NCBI GenBank assembly: GCA_009922295.1
Contig: RFWA01000055.1
Coordinates: forward strand, 1-10,882
Reading direction: 5' to 3'
DNA length: 10,882 nt
Source of the DNA: Betaproteobacteria bacterium
GTDB lineage: Bacteria > Pseudomonadota > Gammaproteobacteria > Burkholderiales > Burkholderiaceae_C
A model generated the notes under the pieces. The model searched no databases. It was not told where the DNA came from and saw only the letters and a list, made by a program, of their open reading frames with translations. This document shows positions 1-7,469 of this stretch, in pieces. Made by a program: the position numbers and the translations under genes. How positions within the stretch are numbered: the stretch's first letter is position 1; the number at the start of each line of letters is the position of its first letter.

Positions 1-1535
1 GGGTAGGCCTCTGCATGGATGTAGCTGATTTCCTTGAGCTTGAGCGCACCCTCCAAGGCAATCGGGTAATGCAGGCCGCGGCCTAGAAACAGCGCGTTGT
101 CCTTGGTGGCGAAGTCATCGGCCCAGGCCATCAGCTGCGGCTCCAGCGCCAACACGGCCTGCAGCGCGGCAGGCAGGTGGCGCATGGCCTTGAGGTGGCG
201 CGCCTCTTCGGCATCGCTCAAGTGGCCGCGCGATTGCGCCAGCGCCAGCGTCAGTAAAAACAGGCCAGCCAGCTGGGCGGTGAAGGCCTTGGTGCTGGCC
301 ACACCAATCTCCACCCCGGCGCGGGTGATGTAGGCCAGCTCGCATTCGCGCACCATGGCACTGGTAGCCACGTTGCAAATGGTCAGGGTGTGCGTCATGC
401 CCAGGCCTTGCGCGTGGCGCAGCGCGGCCAAGGTGTCGGCGGTTTCGCCCGACTGGGTGATGGTGACCACCAGCGTGCGCGGGTTGGGCACCGAGTCGCG
501 GTAGCGGTACTCGCTGGCCACTTCCACCTGGGTCGGGATCTTGGCAATGCTCTCCAGCCAGTGCTTGGCGGTGCAGCCGCTGTAGTAGCTGGTGCCGCAG
601 GCCAGAATCAGCACCGAATCAATGCCCTTGAACACGCGCGCTGCACTCGTTTGGCTGCCATCAAACAGTTCAGGCGCGATGCCCTCCACGCCCTCCAGCG
701 TGTCGGCGATGGCGCGCGGCTGCTCAAAAATCTCTTTTTGCATGTAGTGGCGGTAAGGGCCCAGCTCGGCAGCACCGCTGTGGGCCAGCACGGTTTTCAC
801 TGGGCGCTGCGCCGGCGTGAGGGCTTTGTGCGCCCGGTCCACCAGCCAGTATTTGCCCAGCTGCAGGTCGGCCACGTCGCCCTCTTCCAGATAAACAATC
901 TGGTCGGTCACACCGGCCAGGGCCATGGCGTCGCTGGCCAGAAAATGCTCGGTGCCGCCCTGCCCCACGCCCAGAATCAGCGGCGAGCCGGCGCGTGCGC
1001 CGATCAGCCGGTGTGGCTCGTCCTTGCAAAACACCGCGATGGCGTAAGCCCCCTGCAACTGCCCCACGGCGGCCTTGACCGCGTCGAACAGGTCGCCGTC
1101 GTACAGGCTGTCCACCAGGTGGGCGATGACTTCGGTGTCGGTCTGGCTCTGGAACACATAGCCGCGCCCCTGCAGGCTGGCGCGCAGCTCGTCATGGTTC
1201 TCAATGATGCCGTTGTGCACCAAGGCGACCCGGCCGGGGCGGCTGGCGGCATCTGGCCCAGGGCCGTGGCTGAAATGCGGGTGGGCGTTGTGCACCACCG
1301 GGGCGCCGTGGGTGGCCCAGCGGGTATGGGCGATGCCGGTGGCGCCTTCGAGGTGGCTCTGCGTCACCTGCGTCAGCAGCTCGGCCACGCGCTTGGTGCT
1401 GCGCGCCCGCTGCAGGCCACCGGCGTGCACCGCCACGCCACAGGAGTCATAACCCCGGTACTCCAGCCGCTGCAGGCCCTGCACGAGGATAGGAACGATA
1501 TTGCGGGTCGAAACCGCACCAACAATGCCACACAT
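1..1535 (-). CDS. glmS: Glutamine--fructose-6-phosphate aminotransferase (isomerizing), 3' end cut by window
   Basis: GlmS makes glucosamine-6-phosphate from fructose-6-phosphate and glutamine, the first committed step towards UDP-GlcNAc, in the cytoplasm. The - strand frame is open from the start at 1535 to the window edge, giving 511 codons. The family is about 610 residues, so roughly 100 C-terminal residues lie outside. The protein starts MCGIVGAV, with Cys2 as the N-terminal nucleophile of the class-II glutaminase domain. HTRWATHG, HNGIIEN and the SQTDTEV region follow. The isomerase half shows ACGTSYYSG in the first SIS domain, TQSGETADT, ASTKAFTAQ and the GRGLHYPIALEGALKLKEISY stretch of the second SIS domain. 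The start fits the invariant MCGI and has an AAAGGGG Shine-Dalgarno 8 nt upstream. It is divergent from an Lrp/AsnC regulator. No frameshift was seen. Confidence 0.97.
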   Translation of the reverse strand, partial: MCGIVGAVSTRNIVPILVQGLQRLEYRGYDSCGVAVHAGGLQRARSTKRVAELLTQVTQSHLEGATGIAHTRWATHGAPVVHNAHPHFSHGPGPDAASRPGRVALVHNGIIENHDELRASLQGRGYVFQSQTDTEVIAHLVDSLYDGDLFDAVKAAVGQLQGAYAIAVFCKDEPHRLIGARAGSPLILGVGQGGTEHFLASDAMALAGVTDQIVYLEEGDVADLQLGKYWLVDRAHKALTPAQRPVKTVLAHSGAAELGPYRHYMQKEIFEQPRAIADTLEGVEGIAPELFDGSQTSAARVFKGIDSVLILACGTSYYSGCTAKHWLESIAKIPTQVEVASEYRYRDSVPNPRTLVVTITQSGETADTLAALRHAQGLGMTHTLTICNVATSAMVRECELAYITRAGVEIGVASTKAFTAQLAGLFLLTLALAQSRGHLSDAEEARHLKAMRHLPAALQAVLALEPQLMAWADDFATKDNALFLGRGLHYPIALEGALKLKEISYIHAEAY

Positions 1536-1543
1536 ACGCCATT

Positions 1544-1550
1544 CCCCTTT
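1544..1550 (-). promoter_or_regulatory. Ribosome binding site of glmS
   Basis: On the - strand this reads AAAGGGG, 8 nt before the ATG at 1535-1533. It is a strong Shine-Dalgarno and it fixes the start at the Met preceding Cys2, as required for the N-terminal cysteine nucleophile. Confidence 0.7.
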
Positions 1551-1591
1551 GAAAGCTGAGCGAATGGTACTTCGGGCAGTTTGCAATAAAA

Positions 1592-1618
1592 AATCTAAAG
1601 ACATGTTTAAATCGTCAA
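1592..1618 (-). promoter_or_regulatory. Candidate glmS promoter in the AT-rich intergenic gap
   Basis: On the - strand, TTGACG (1618-1613) matches five of six bases of the sigma70 -35 box. It is followed after a short 15-nt spacer by TAGATT (1597-1592) as a poor -10 box. It would give a leader of about 50 nt before the glmS ATG. The 1536-1669 gap is strikingly AT-rich beside GC-rich genes, as expected for a divergent control region between glmS and the Lrp-type gene. The -10 match is weak, so this is a candidate only. Confidence 0.35.
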
Positions 1619-1669
1619 TTATTTCAATATTTATAAAAAAAAGTGTTTTATTTCCTTTTGTAAATTTAT

Positions 1670-2158
1670 ATGGAACAAATCACACTCGACACGATTGACC
1701 TGGCTCTGTTAGCGCAGCTGCAGCAAGATGCCTCACTAAGTAACCTGGCCCTGGCCAAGAAGGTGCACGTGTCGCCCCCCACCTGCCTGCGCCGCGTCAA
1801 ACGCCTGCACGAGGCCGGTTGGATCGAGCGCCAGGTGGCCGTGCTCAGTTTGGACAAACTGGCCAGCGTGGCCGGCCACGGCCTGTGCGCCGTGGTAGAG
1901 GTCACGCTAGACCGGCAAGACCAGGCTGCGCTGGCGGCGTTTGAGGCCAAGGTGGCGCCTGACGACGCGGTACAGCAGTGCTACCGGGTGTCACCCGGAC
2001 CGGATTTTTGCCTGGTGGTACACACCGCCAACATGCCGGCCTACCTGGCGCTGACGCAGCGCCTGTTCACCAGCGACGCGAATGTGCGCAACGTCAAGGC
2101 CTTTTTCAGCATCAAGCGCAGCAAGTTTGGCGCGGTGGTGCCGCTGCCCACGGCCTGA
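1670..2158 (+). CDS. Lrp/AsnC family transcriptional regulator
   Basis: A 162-residue protein of typical Lrp/AsnC length. Residues about 6-55 form the winged helix-turn-helix, starting LDTIDLALLAQLQQDA. The recognition region is around VSPPTCLRRVKRL (34-46), followed by GWIERQVAVL. Residues about 70-150 match the RAM/Lrp ligand-binding alpha-beta domain, including the VQQCYRVSPGPDFCLVV strand pair and a C-terminal FFSIKRSKF. These proteins usually bind amino acids and act as octamers or hexadecamers that often repress their own genes. Target and ligand cannot be read from sequence. The divergent position next to glmS makes autoregulation, and perhaps control of glmS, a reasonable inference. 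The start is bounded by an in-frame TAA at 1661-1663. No Shine-Dalgarno precedes it; the preceding bases are T/A-rich. Confidence 0.93.
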   Translation: MEQITLDTIDLALLAQLQQDASLSNLALAKKVHVSPPTCLRRVKRLHEAGWIERQVAVLSLDKLASVAGHGLCAVVEVTLDRQDQAALAAFEAKVAPDDAVQQCYRVSPGPDFCLVVHTANMPAYLALTQRLFTSDANVRNVKAFFSIKRSKFGAVVPLPTA

Positions 2159-2195
2159 AGCGGCGCATGCTGCGCAGACATGGAAGCTCAGGCTA

Positions 2196-2225
2196 TTGCT
2201 GCAACTGTAGCCATACGACTACAAT
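2196..2225 (+). promoter_or_regulatory. Sigma70-type promoter of the decayed toxin-antitoxin locus
   Basis: TTGCTG (2196-2201) and TACAAT (2220-2225) are separated by 18 nt, a good sigma70 arrangement (-10 matches TATAAT at five of six positions). The expected transcription start, about 7 nt beyond the -10, falls at or next to the ATG of the toxin remnant at 2232. The transcript may therefore be leaderless or nearly so. Confidence 0.6.
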
Positions 2226-2226
2226 T
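2203..2226. promoter_or_regulatory. Imperfect palindrome overlapping the -10 box, probable antitoxin operator
   Basis: Centred between 2214 and 2215, the two 12-nt half-sites AACTGTAGCCAT and AATTGTAGTCGT (right arm reverse-complemented) agree at 9 of 12 positions. The core is a perfect TGTAG-N8-CTACA (2206-2210 and 2219-2223). It covers the -10 hexamer, where a HigA-like antitoxin would repress its own promoter. Binding by the downstream antitoxin is inferred from how such systems normally autoregulate. Confidence 0.55.
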
Positions 2227-2231
2227 CATGC

Positions 2232-2324
2232 ATGCACACAGTGATCGACACCGAGGCGTTCATGCAATGGCTGGGTCAGATCAAGGCTCAGCGGGCCATC
2301 AAACTGTCAAAGGAACTCGAATGA
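2232..2324 (+). pseudogene. Remnant of RelE/HigB-like addiction-module killer gene with internal deletion
   Basis: A 30-codon frame encodes a protein that begins MHTVIDTEAFMQWLGQIK and ends RAIKLSKELE. The first part resembles the N-terminus of the RelE/ParE-superfamily addiction-module killer proteins (typically M-x-T-V-I-x-T-x-x-F-x-x-W-L), which run to about 100 residues. The tail resembles their C-terminal helix (the ARDIxxAKxLAxxL type). The central catalytic sheet is absent, so about 70 codons appear to have been lost while the reading frame was kept. The TGA overlaps the antitoxin ATG in the usual ATGA arrangement for a toxin-first pair. It is very unlikely to be an active toxin. It may persist as a translated leader that couples to the antitoxin. 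The toxin-family assignment rests on remembered family patterns, not on a search. Confidence 0.7.
2311..2314 (+). promoter_or_regulatory. Ribosome binding site of the antitoxin gene
   Basis: AGGA, within AAAGGAA, lies 6 nt before the ATG at 2321, inside the last codons of the toxin remnant. It decides this start over in-frame ATGs further upstream at 2180 and 2228, which lack a Shine-Dalgarno and would read through the promoter or the remnant in another frame. Confidence 0.6.
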
Positions 2325-2644
2325 GCAAAATCAAGACCCGGCCATTTGACCTCGTCAACTACCTTCAGGATGAGGACGATATCGCTGAATATATTCGGCA
2401 GGTCCTTGAAGATGGCGACCCCCTGTTGCTGGGCGCTGCACTGGGCGATGTGGCGAGGGCCCGCGGCATGTCCAAACTGGCGCGCGATACCGGCCTGTCC
2501 CGGGAAAGTCTGTACAAAAGTCTGTCTGGAGAGCGGGCACCCAGCTCAGACACACTCTTCAAGGTGTTGAAAGCGCTGGGCTTCAAATTGACCGTCGCGC
2601 CCAGCGCAGCCGGTGAACAAGCTGTCAGGCCAGCGGCAACCTGA
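2321..2644 (+). CDS. HigA-like antitoxin (XRE family, addiction module antidote)
   Basis: A 107-residue protein starting MSKIKTRPFDLVNYLQDEDDI. The family signature is clear: a short N-terminal strand, the acidic linker DEDDIAEYIRQVLEDGDPLLLGAALGDVARARG, then a helix-turn-helix at about residues 50-69 (SKLARDTGLSRESLYKSL), SGERAPSSDTLFKVLKALGFKL and a short tail. The family (addiction-module antidote, HigA/Cro-C1-like) neutralises a RelE-superfamily toxin and represses its own promoter. The partner toxin here is only a 30-codon remnant, so this is an orphan that may now act only as a DNA-binding repressor. The tail from residue about 93 (APSAAGEQAVRPAAT) is probably longer than usual. Its coding end overlaps the convergent histidine kinase gene by 20 nt, which may reflect drift of the stop codon. 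Confidence 0.88.
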   Translation: MSKIKTRPFDLVNYLQDEDDIAEYIRQVLEDGDPLLLGAALGDVARARGMSKLARDTGLSRESLYKSLSGERAPSSDTLFKVLKALGFKLTVAPSAAGEQAVRPAAT

Positions 2645-3389
2645 CGCTCACCCGGCAGCCGCCGTCTGGCTCCCTGCTGGCCTCAATCTCGCCGCCGTGG
2701 CGCTCGATGATCTTGCGGCTGATGGCCAGGCCCAGGCCCAGGCCTTCAAAGGCCTTGGCGCTGTGCAGGCGCGAAAAGGGTTGGAACAGGCGCGCGTGGT
2801 AAGCCGGGTTAAAGCCGACGCCGTTGTCAGCCAAGTTGAGTACACACTGACCCAACTCTTGGTGGCCAGTCAGACTGATGCGCGCCTGCGCGCGCGGCCG
2901 CGTGAACTTGAGCGCATTGGCCAGCAACTGTGCTAACGCCTCGCGCATCAAGGCGGCATCGGCCAGCAGTGGTGGAATGTCGGGCGCCACCTGCCAAGCG
3001 ATGGCCCGCGCATCCGGCCCTTCGTCGGCGTCGGGCCCGGACTGACGCCGCAAGTCGGTGTAGACCGCTTGGGCCAGCGCCCCGACATCCACTGGCTCTG
3101 GCTGAATAGGGGCTTGCCCGCATTGGGCGAGCCGCATCAGCCCGTCAATCTGTTGCCCCATCAAGCGCGCCGCCTCACTGATGCGGTCCAGGTGCGGCAG
3201 CGCCTGCGCCAGCTGCGGTTCGGGCAGATCTTCCCGCAGGATCTGGGTGTAGGCACCCAGGTGGCGCAATGGCGCCCTCAGGTCATGCGACACGGCGCGG
3301 GTGAACTCGTCCAGCTCGTTGCGGGCCAGGCGCAACTCACGCTCCAGCCGCTCGATGCGCTGCGGGGGCGGCTCTGCGGCCTCGCTCAT
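2625..3389 (-). CDS. Soluble sensor histidine kinase, HisKA plus HATPase_c
   Basis: A 254-residue protein made almost only of the kinase core. Residues about 8-30 form a charged, probably coiled-coil helix. The HisKA dimerisation helix carries the phospho-acceptor His35 in AVSHDLRAPLRHL. The ATPase domain shows the N box LLANALKFT (N158), the G1 box DNGVGF (D188) and the G2 box GLGLGLAIS (216-224), ending HGGEIEASREPDGGCRVSVRLPL. No membrane segment, PAS, GAF or HAMP domain is visible, so it is cytoplasmic with its signal input unclear. The kinase core is of the type found at the C-terminus of bacteriophytochromes. Its ATG overlaps the glmU stop by 4 nt (ATGA, 3386-3389), implying one transcript and translational coupling. 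No response regulator gene is adjacent in this window. Confidence 0.92.
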   Translation of the reverse strand: MSEAAEPPPQRIERLERELRLARNELDEFTRAVSHDLRAPLRHLGAYTQILREDLPEPQLAQALPHLDRISEAARLMGQQIDGLMRLAQCGQAPIQPEPVDVGALAQAVYTDLRRQSGPDADEGPDARAIAWQVAPDIPPLLADAALMREALAQLLANALKFTRPRAQARISLTGHQELGQCVLNLADNGVGFNPAYHARLFQPFSRLHSAKAFEGLGLGLAISRKIIERHGGEIEASREPDGGCRVSVRLPLA

Positions 3390-4822
3390 TTGCTGGGGCG
3401 CTTCCAGTTGGGGATGCCCAGTTGTTTGCCGCGTGCCACCGTCAACGCGCCAGGCGGCGTGTCTTTGGTGATGGTTGAGCCGCCCCCTACCGTGCCGCCG
3501 GCGCCCAGTGTGACCGGCGCCACCAGCACACAGTTGCTGCCCACATGCACATCGGCCTCGATCGTCGTGCGGTGCTTAAAAGCGCCGTCGTAGTTGGCGG
3601 TGATGCTGCCGGCGCCGTAGTTGACCCGTTCGCCCACCACCGCGTCACCCAGGTAGGCCAGGTGGTTGGCCTTGGTACCCTTGGCCAGGGTGGAATTTTT
3701 GACCTCGACAAAATTGCCGATGTGCACCTGCTCGCCCAGCCGAGCACCGGGGCGCAGCCGGGCAAAGGGGCCGACCAGCGCACCGGTTCCAACCTCGACG
3801 GCGTCCTTGCTACCCGGCGCACCGCCTTCAATGTGCGTGAACGGGTGGATCACCGCGCCGGCGGCAATGCTGGCGTTGATGATCACGCAATTGGCGCCAA
3901 TGCTCACCCCCTCGCCCAGAGACACCTGGCCCTCAAACACGCAGTTGACATCAATAGCCACATCCTGAGCGCACGTCAGGGTGCCGCGCACGTCCAGCCG
4001 CGCGGGGTCGGCCAGGCGTACGCCATCGGTCATCAGTTGCATCGCCACCTTCTTTTGCCAGGCACGCTCCAACTCGGCCAATTGCACCGGGCTATTGACA
4101 CCGGCCACCTCCATCGGATCGTCAATACGGTGCGCTACCACCGGCACGCCGTCGGCCACGGCAAACTTGACGATGTCGGTCAGGTAGTACTCGCCCTGGG
4201 CGTTGTGGGTGTCCAGCCGGCCCAACCAGCCCTTGAGCAGCCGGGCCGGCACCGCCATGATGCCGCTATAGACCTCGGCGATCTGGCGTTGCTCGGCGCT
4301 GGCATCCTTGTGCTCGACGATCGCTTGCACCACATCGCCGTCACGCACGATGCGGCCATAGCCGTTCGGGTCGGCGAAGTCGATGGTCAGCAAGGCCAGT
4401 CGGTTGCCGCCACTGGCGGCCAGCAGTTGGCGCAAGGTGTCGGCACGTGTCAGCGGTACGTCACCCGACAAGACCACCACCATACCGTCGTCGGCCAGGC
4501 AGGGCACGGCCTGCATCACGGCGTGACCGGTGCCCAGCTGCGGCTCTTGGCGTACAAATTTTGTATTCAATGGGGCGCCAGGCCGCGTGGATTGGGCCAA
4601 GTGCGCTTCAACTTCGATAGCGCCATGGCCGGTGACCAGCACCACCTGCCGAGCCTGCAACTCAGTCGCCGTGTCCACCACATGTTGCACCAGAGTTCGC
4701 CCCGCCAAACGGTGCAAAACCTTGGGCAGTCGGCTCTTCATGCGGGTACCTTTGCCCGCGGCCATAATGACCACATCCACAGGACCCTGTCCTGTGCCTA
4801 TGTCTGAAATGCCTGTCACCAT
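3386..4822 (-). CDS. glmU: Bifunctional UDP-GlcNAc pyrophosphorylase / glucosamine-1-phosphate acetyltransferase
   Basis: GlmU acetylates glucosamine-1-phosphate and then uridylates it to UDP-GlcNAc, the precursor of peptidoglycan and lipopolysaccharide. With the chosen start it has 478 residues. The N-terminal nucleotidyltransferase has AAGKGTRM (21-28), the PKVLH lysine, QLGTGHAV, LSGDVPL (metal Asp121) and GVNS (Asn243). The C-terminal left-handed beta helix of hexapeptide repeats contains RLRPGARLG, HIGNFVEVKNS, the acetyltransferase His387 in ANHLAYLGDA, and GSITANYDG. An EGGAPGSKDAVEVGTG loop before RLRPGA is longer than in E. coli. The frame extends upstream to 4858, but AAGGG lies 8 nt before the ATG at 4822, which is preferred. 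A GTG at 4780 just before the conserved DVVIMAAG is an alternative. It probably forms an operon with the downstream kinase. Confidence 0.96.
   Translation of the reverse strand: MVTGISDIGTGQGPVDVVIMAAGKGTRMKSRLPKVLHRLAGRTLVQHVVDTATELQARQVVLVTGHGAIEVEAHLAQSTRPGAPLNTKFVRQEPQLGTGHAVMQAVPCLADDGMVVVLSGDVPLTRADTLRQLLAASGGNRLALLTIDFADPNGYGRIVRDGDVVQAIVEHKDASAEQRQIAEVYSGIMAVPARLLKGWLGRLDTHNAQGEYYLTDIVKFAVADGVPVVAHRIDDPMEVAGVNSPVQLAELERAWQKKVAMQLMTDGVRLADPARLDVRGTLTCAQDVAIDVNCVFEGQVSLGEGVSIGANCVIINASIAAGAVIHPFTHIEGGAPGSKDAVEVGTGALVGPFARLRPGARLGEQVHIGNFVEVKNSTLAKGTKANHLAYLGDAVVGERVNYGAGSITANYDGAFKHRTTIEADVHVGSNCVLVAPVTLGAGGTVGGGSTITKDTPPGALTVARGKQLGIPNWKRPSK
4778..4796. repeat. Perfect inverted repeat, 8-bp arms with 3-nt centre
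   Basis: CACAGGAC (4778-4785), CCT, GTCCTGTG (4789-4796). It lies in codons 9-15 of glmU and 25 nt upstream of the lipoprotein ATG. Possible readings are an operator shared by the divergent genes, or an RNA hairpin in the lipoprotein leader or early glmU message. A chance coding palindrome cannot be excluded. Confidence 0.45.
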
Positions 4823-5621
4823 GAATGCCACCCTTTTCAGTGTCCGCGTTTTTCGCATTATCGGCCTGCTGCTGGCGATACTGCTCTCTGGCTGCAGCGC
4901 GGTGCGGCTCGGCTACAGCCAGGCCCCGGAGCTGGCTTACTGGTGGCTGGACAGCTACTTTGATTTCACCCAGGCACAAACCACTCGGGTTCGGGCTGAC
5001 CTGGCCGCACTGCATGCCTGGCACCGTAGCAACGAGCTGCCCATCTACCTGGGTTTGCTTGACAAGCTGCAACGCCTGACGCCAGGGAATGTCACACCCG
5101 AACAACTGTGCGAGTTGTACAACGAATTTCTGCCACGGCTCAATGCGGCCGCTGATCAGGCCGAGCCAACCCTGACCGCGGTCACCCTGTTGCTTAAGCC
5201 CGAGCAGTTGGCGCAACTGGCGCGTCAGCTCGACAAACGCAACGAAACCTGGCGCGAAGATTGGCTGGACGGCACGCCGGGCGAGCGACGTGCGCGCCAC
5301 GTCAAACGGCTGGTGGACCGTGCTGAGGGCCTGTACGGCAGACTGGATCGCCATACGGACACCCTGCAAACCCTGCGCCTGATCCAGAGTGGCGGGCTTG
5401 GCGCCGAGCGCAACCGCTTGGAGGCGCGTGGCCTGCTCGATCGCGCTGTGAATTCACCCGACCCCATCTACCGCAGCCAACAAATCAAACTGCTTCAGGA
5501 AAACTGCCGCACCTACGCTGCGCTGCACAACAGCACCAGCCCGAGCCAGCGCGCCAAGGCGCTGGAGACCCTCAAAGGCTACGAGGCCGACCTGCGGTCC
5601 CTGATGGCGCAGCGGCGCTGA
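4821..5621 (+). CDS. DUF6279 family lipoprotein
   Basis: A 266-residue predicted lipoprotein. Starting at 4821, residues 1-24 (MNATLFSVRVFRIIGLLLAI then LLSG) form a signal peptide with lipobox LSGC and lipidated Cys25. The mature part begins SAVRLGYSQAPELAYWWLDSYFDFTQAQ, which matches the hallmark of DUF6279 (LGY...YWWLDxYxDF...Q) as I remember it. The rest is mostly alpha-helical and rich in Gln, Arg and Leu, with no enzymatic motif seen. The function of the family is unknown. It presumably sits at the periplasmic face of the inner or outer membrane. Ser after the Cys argues against Asp-type inner-membrane retention. The frame continues upstream to 4530 across glmU, and Met codons at 4800 and 4809 are alternatives. 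The 4821 start gives the most compact signal peptide, though no clear Shine-Dalgarno precedes any of them. An ABC exporter follows after 6 nt. Confidence 0.85.
   Translation: MNATLFSVRVFRIIGLLLAILLSGCSAVRLGYSQAPELAYWWLDSYFDFTQAQTTRVRADLAALHAWHRSNELPIYLGLLDKLQRLTPGNVTPEQLCELYNEFLPRLNAAADQAEPTLTAVTLLLKPEQLAQLARQLDKRNETWREDWLDGTPGERRARHVKRLVDRAEGLYGRLDRHTDTLQTLRLIQSGGLGAERNRLEARGLLDRAVNSPDPIYRSQQIKLLQENCRTYAALHNSTSPSQRAKALETLKGYEADLRSLMAQRR
4828..4837 (-). promoter_or_regulatory. Ribosome binding site of glmU
   Basis: The - strand reads AAAAGGGTGG, ending 5 nt before the ATG at 4822-4820, with AAGGG at 8 nt. It supports the 4822 start over 4858 and lies inside the lipoprotein signal-peptide codons on the other strand. 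Confidence 0.5.
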
Positions 5622-5627
5622 GCGCCG

Positions 5628-7462
<1,835 letters not shown>

Positions 7463-7469
<7 letters not shown>

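Noticed and set aside
390..1559. 389-codon open frame on the + strand
   Set aside because: It is antisense to glmS, which has all its family motifs in the - strand frame. The translated product is low-complexity in the way GC-rich antisense frames are, and no domain was recognised.
1536..1669. Possible glmS ribozyme or riboswitch upstream of glmS
   Set aside because: The glmS ribozyme is known mainly from Gram-positive bacteria. The gap is short, AT-rich and shows no extended paired structure.
2163..2175. Hairpin GCGCA-TGC-TGCGC after the Lrp-type gene as terminator
   Set aside because: The stem is only 5 bp and no T-tract follows, so it is not a supported intrinsic terminator.
3545..4807. 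420-codon open frame on the + strand
   Set aside because: It is antisense to glmU with the same shadow character. GlmU is unmistakable in the opposite frame.
4823..4858. Upstream extension of glmU to the ATG at 4858
   Set aside because: The added residues are not GlmU-like and would cover the lipoprotein signal peptide. A good ribosome site supports 4822.
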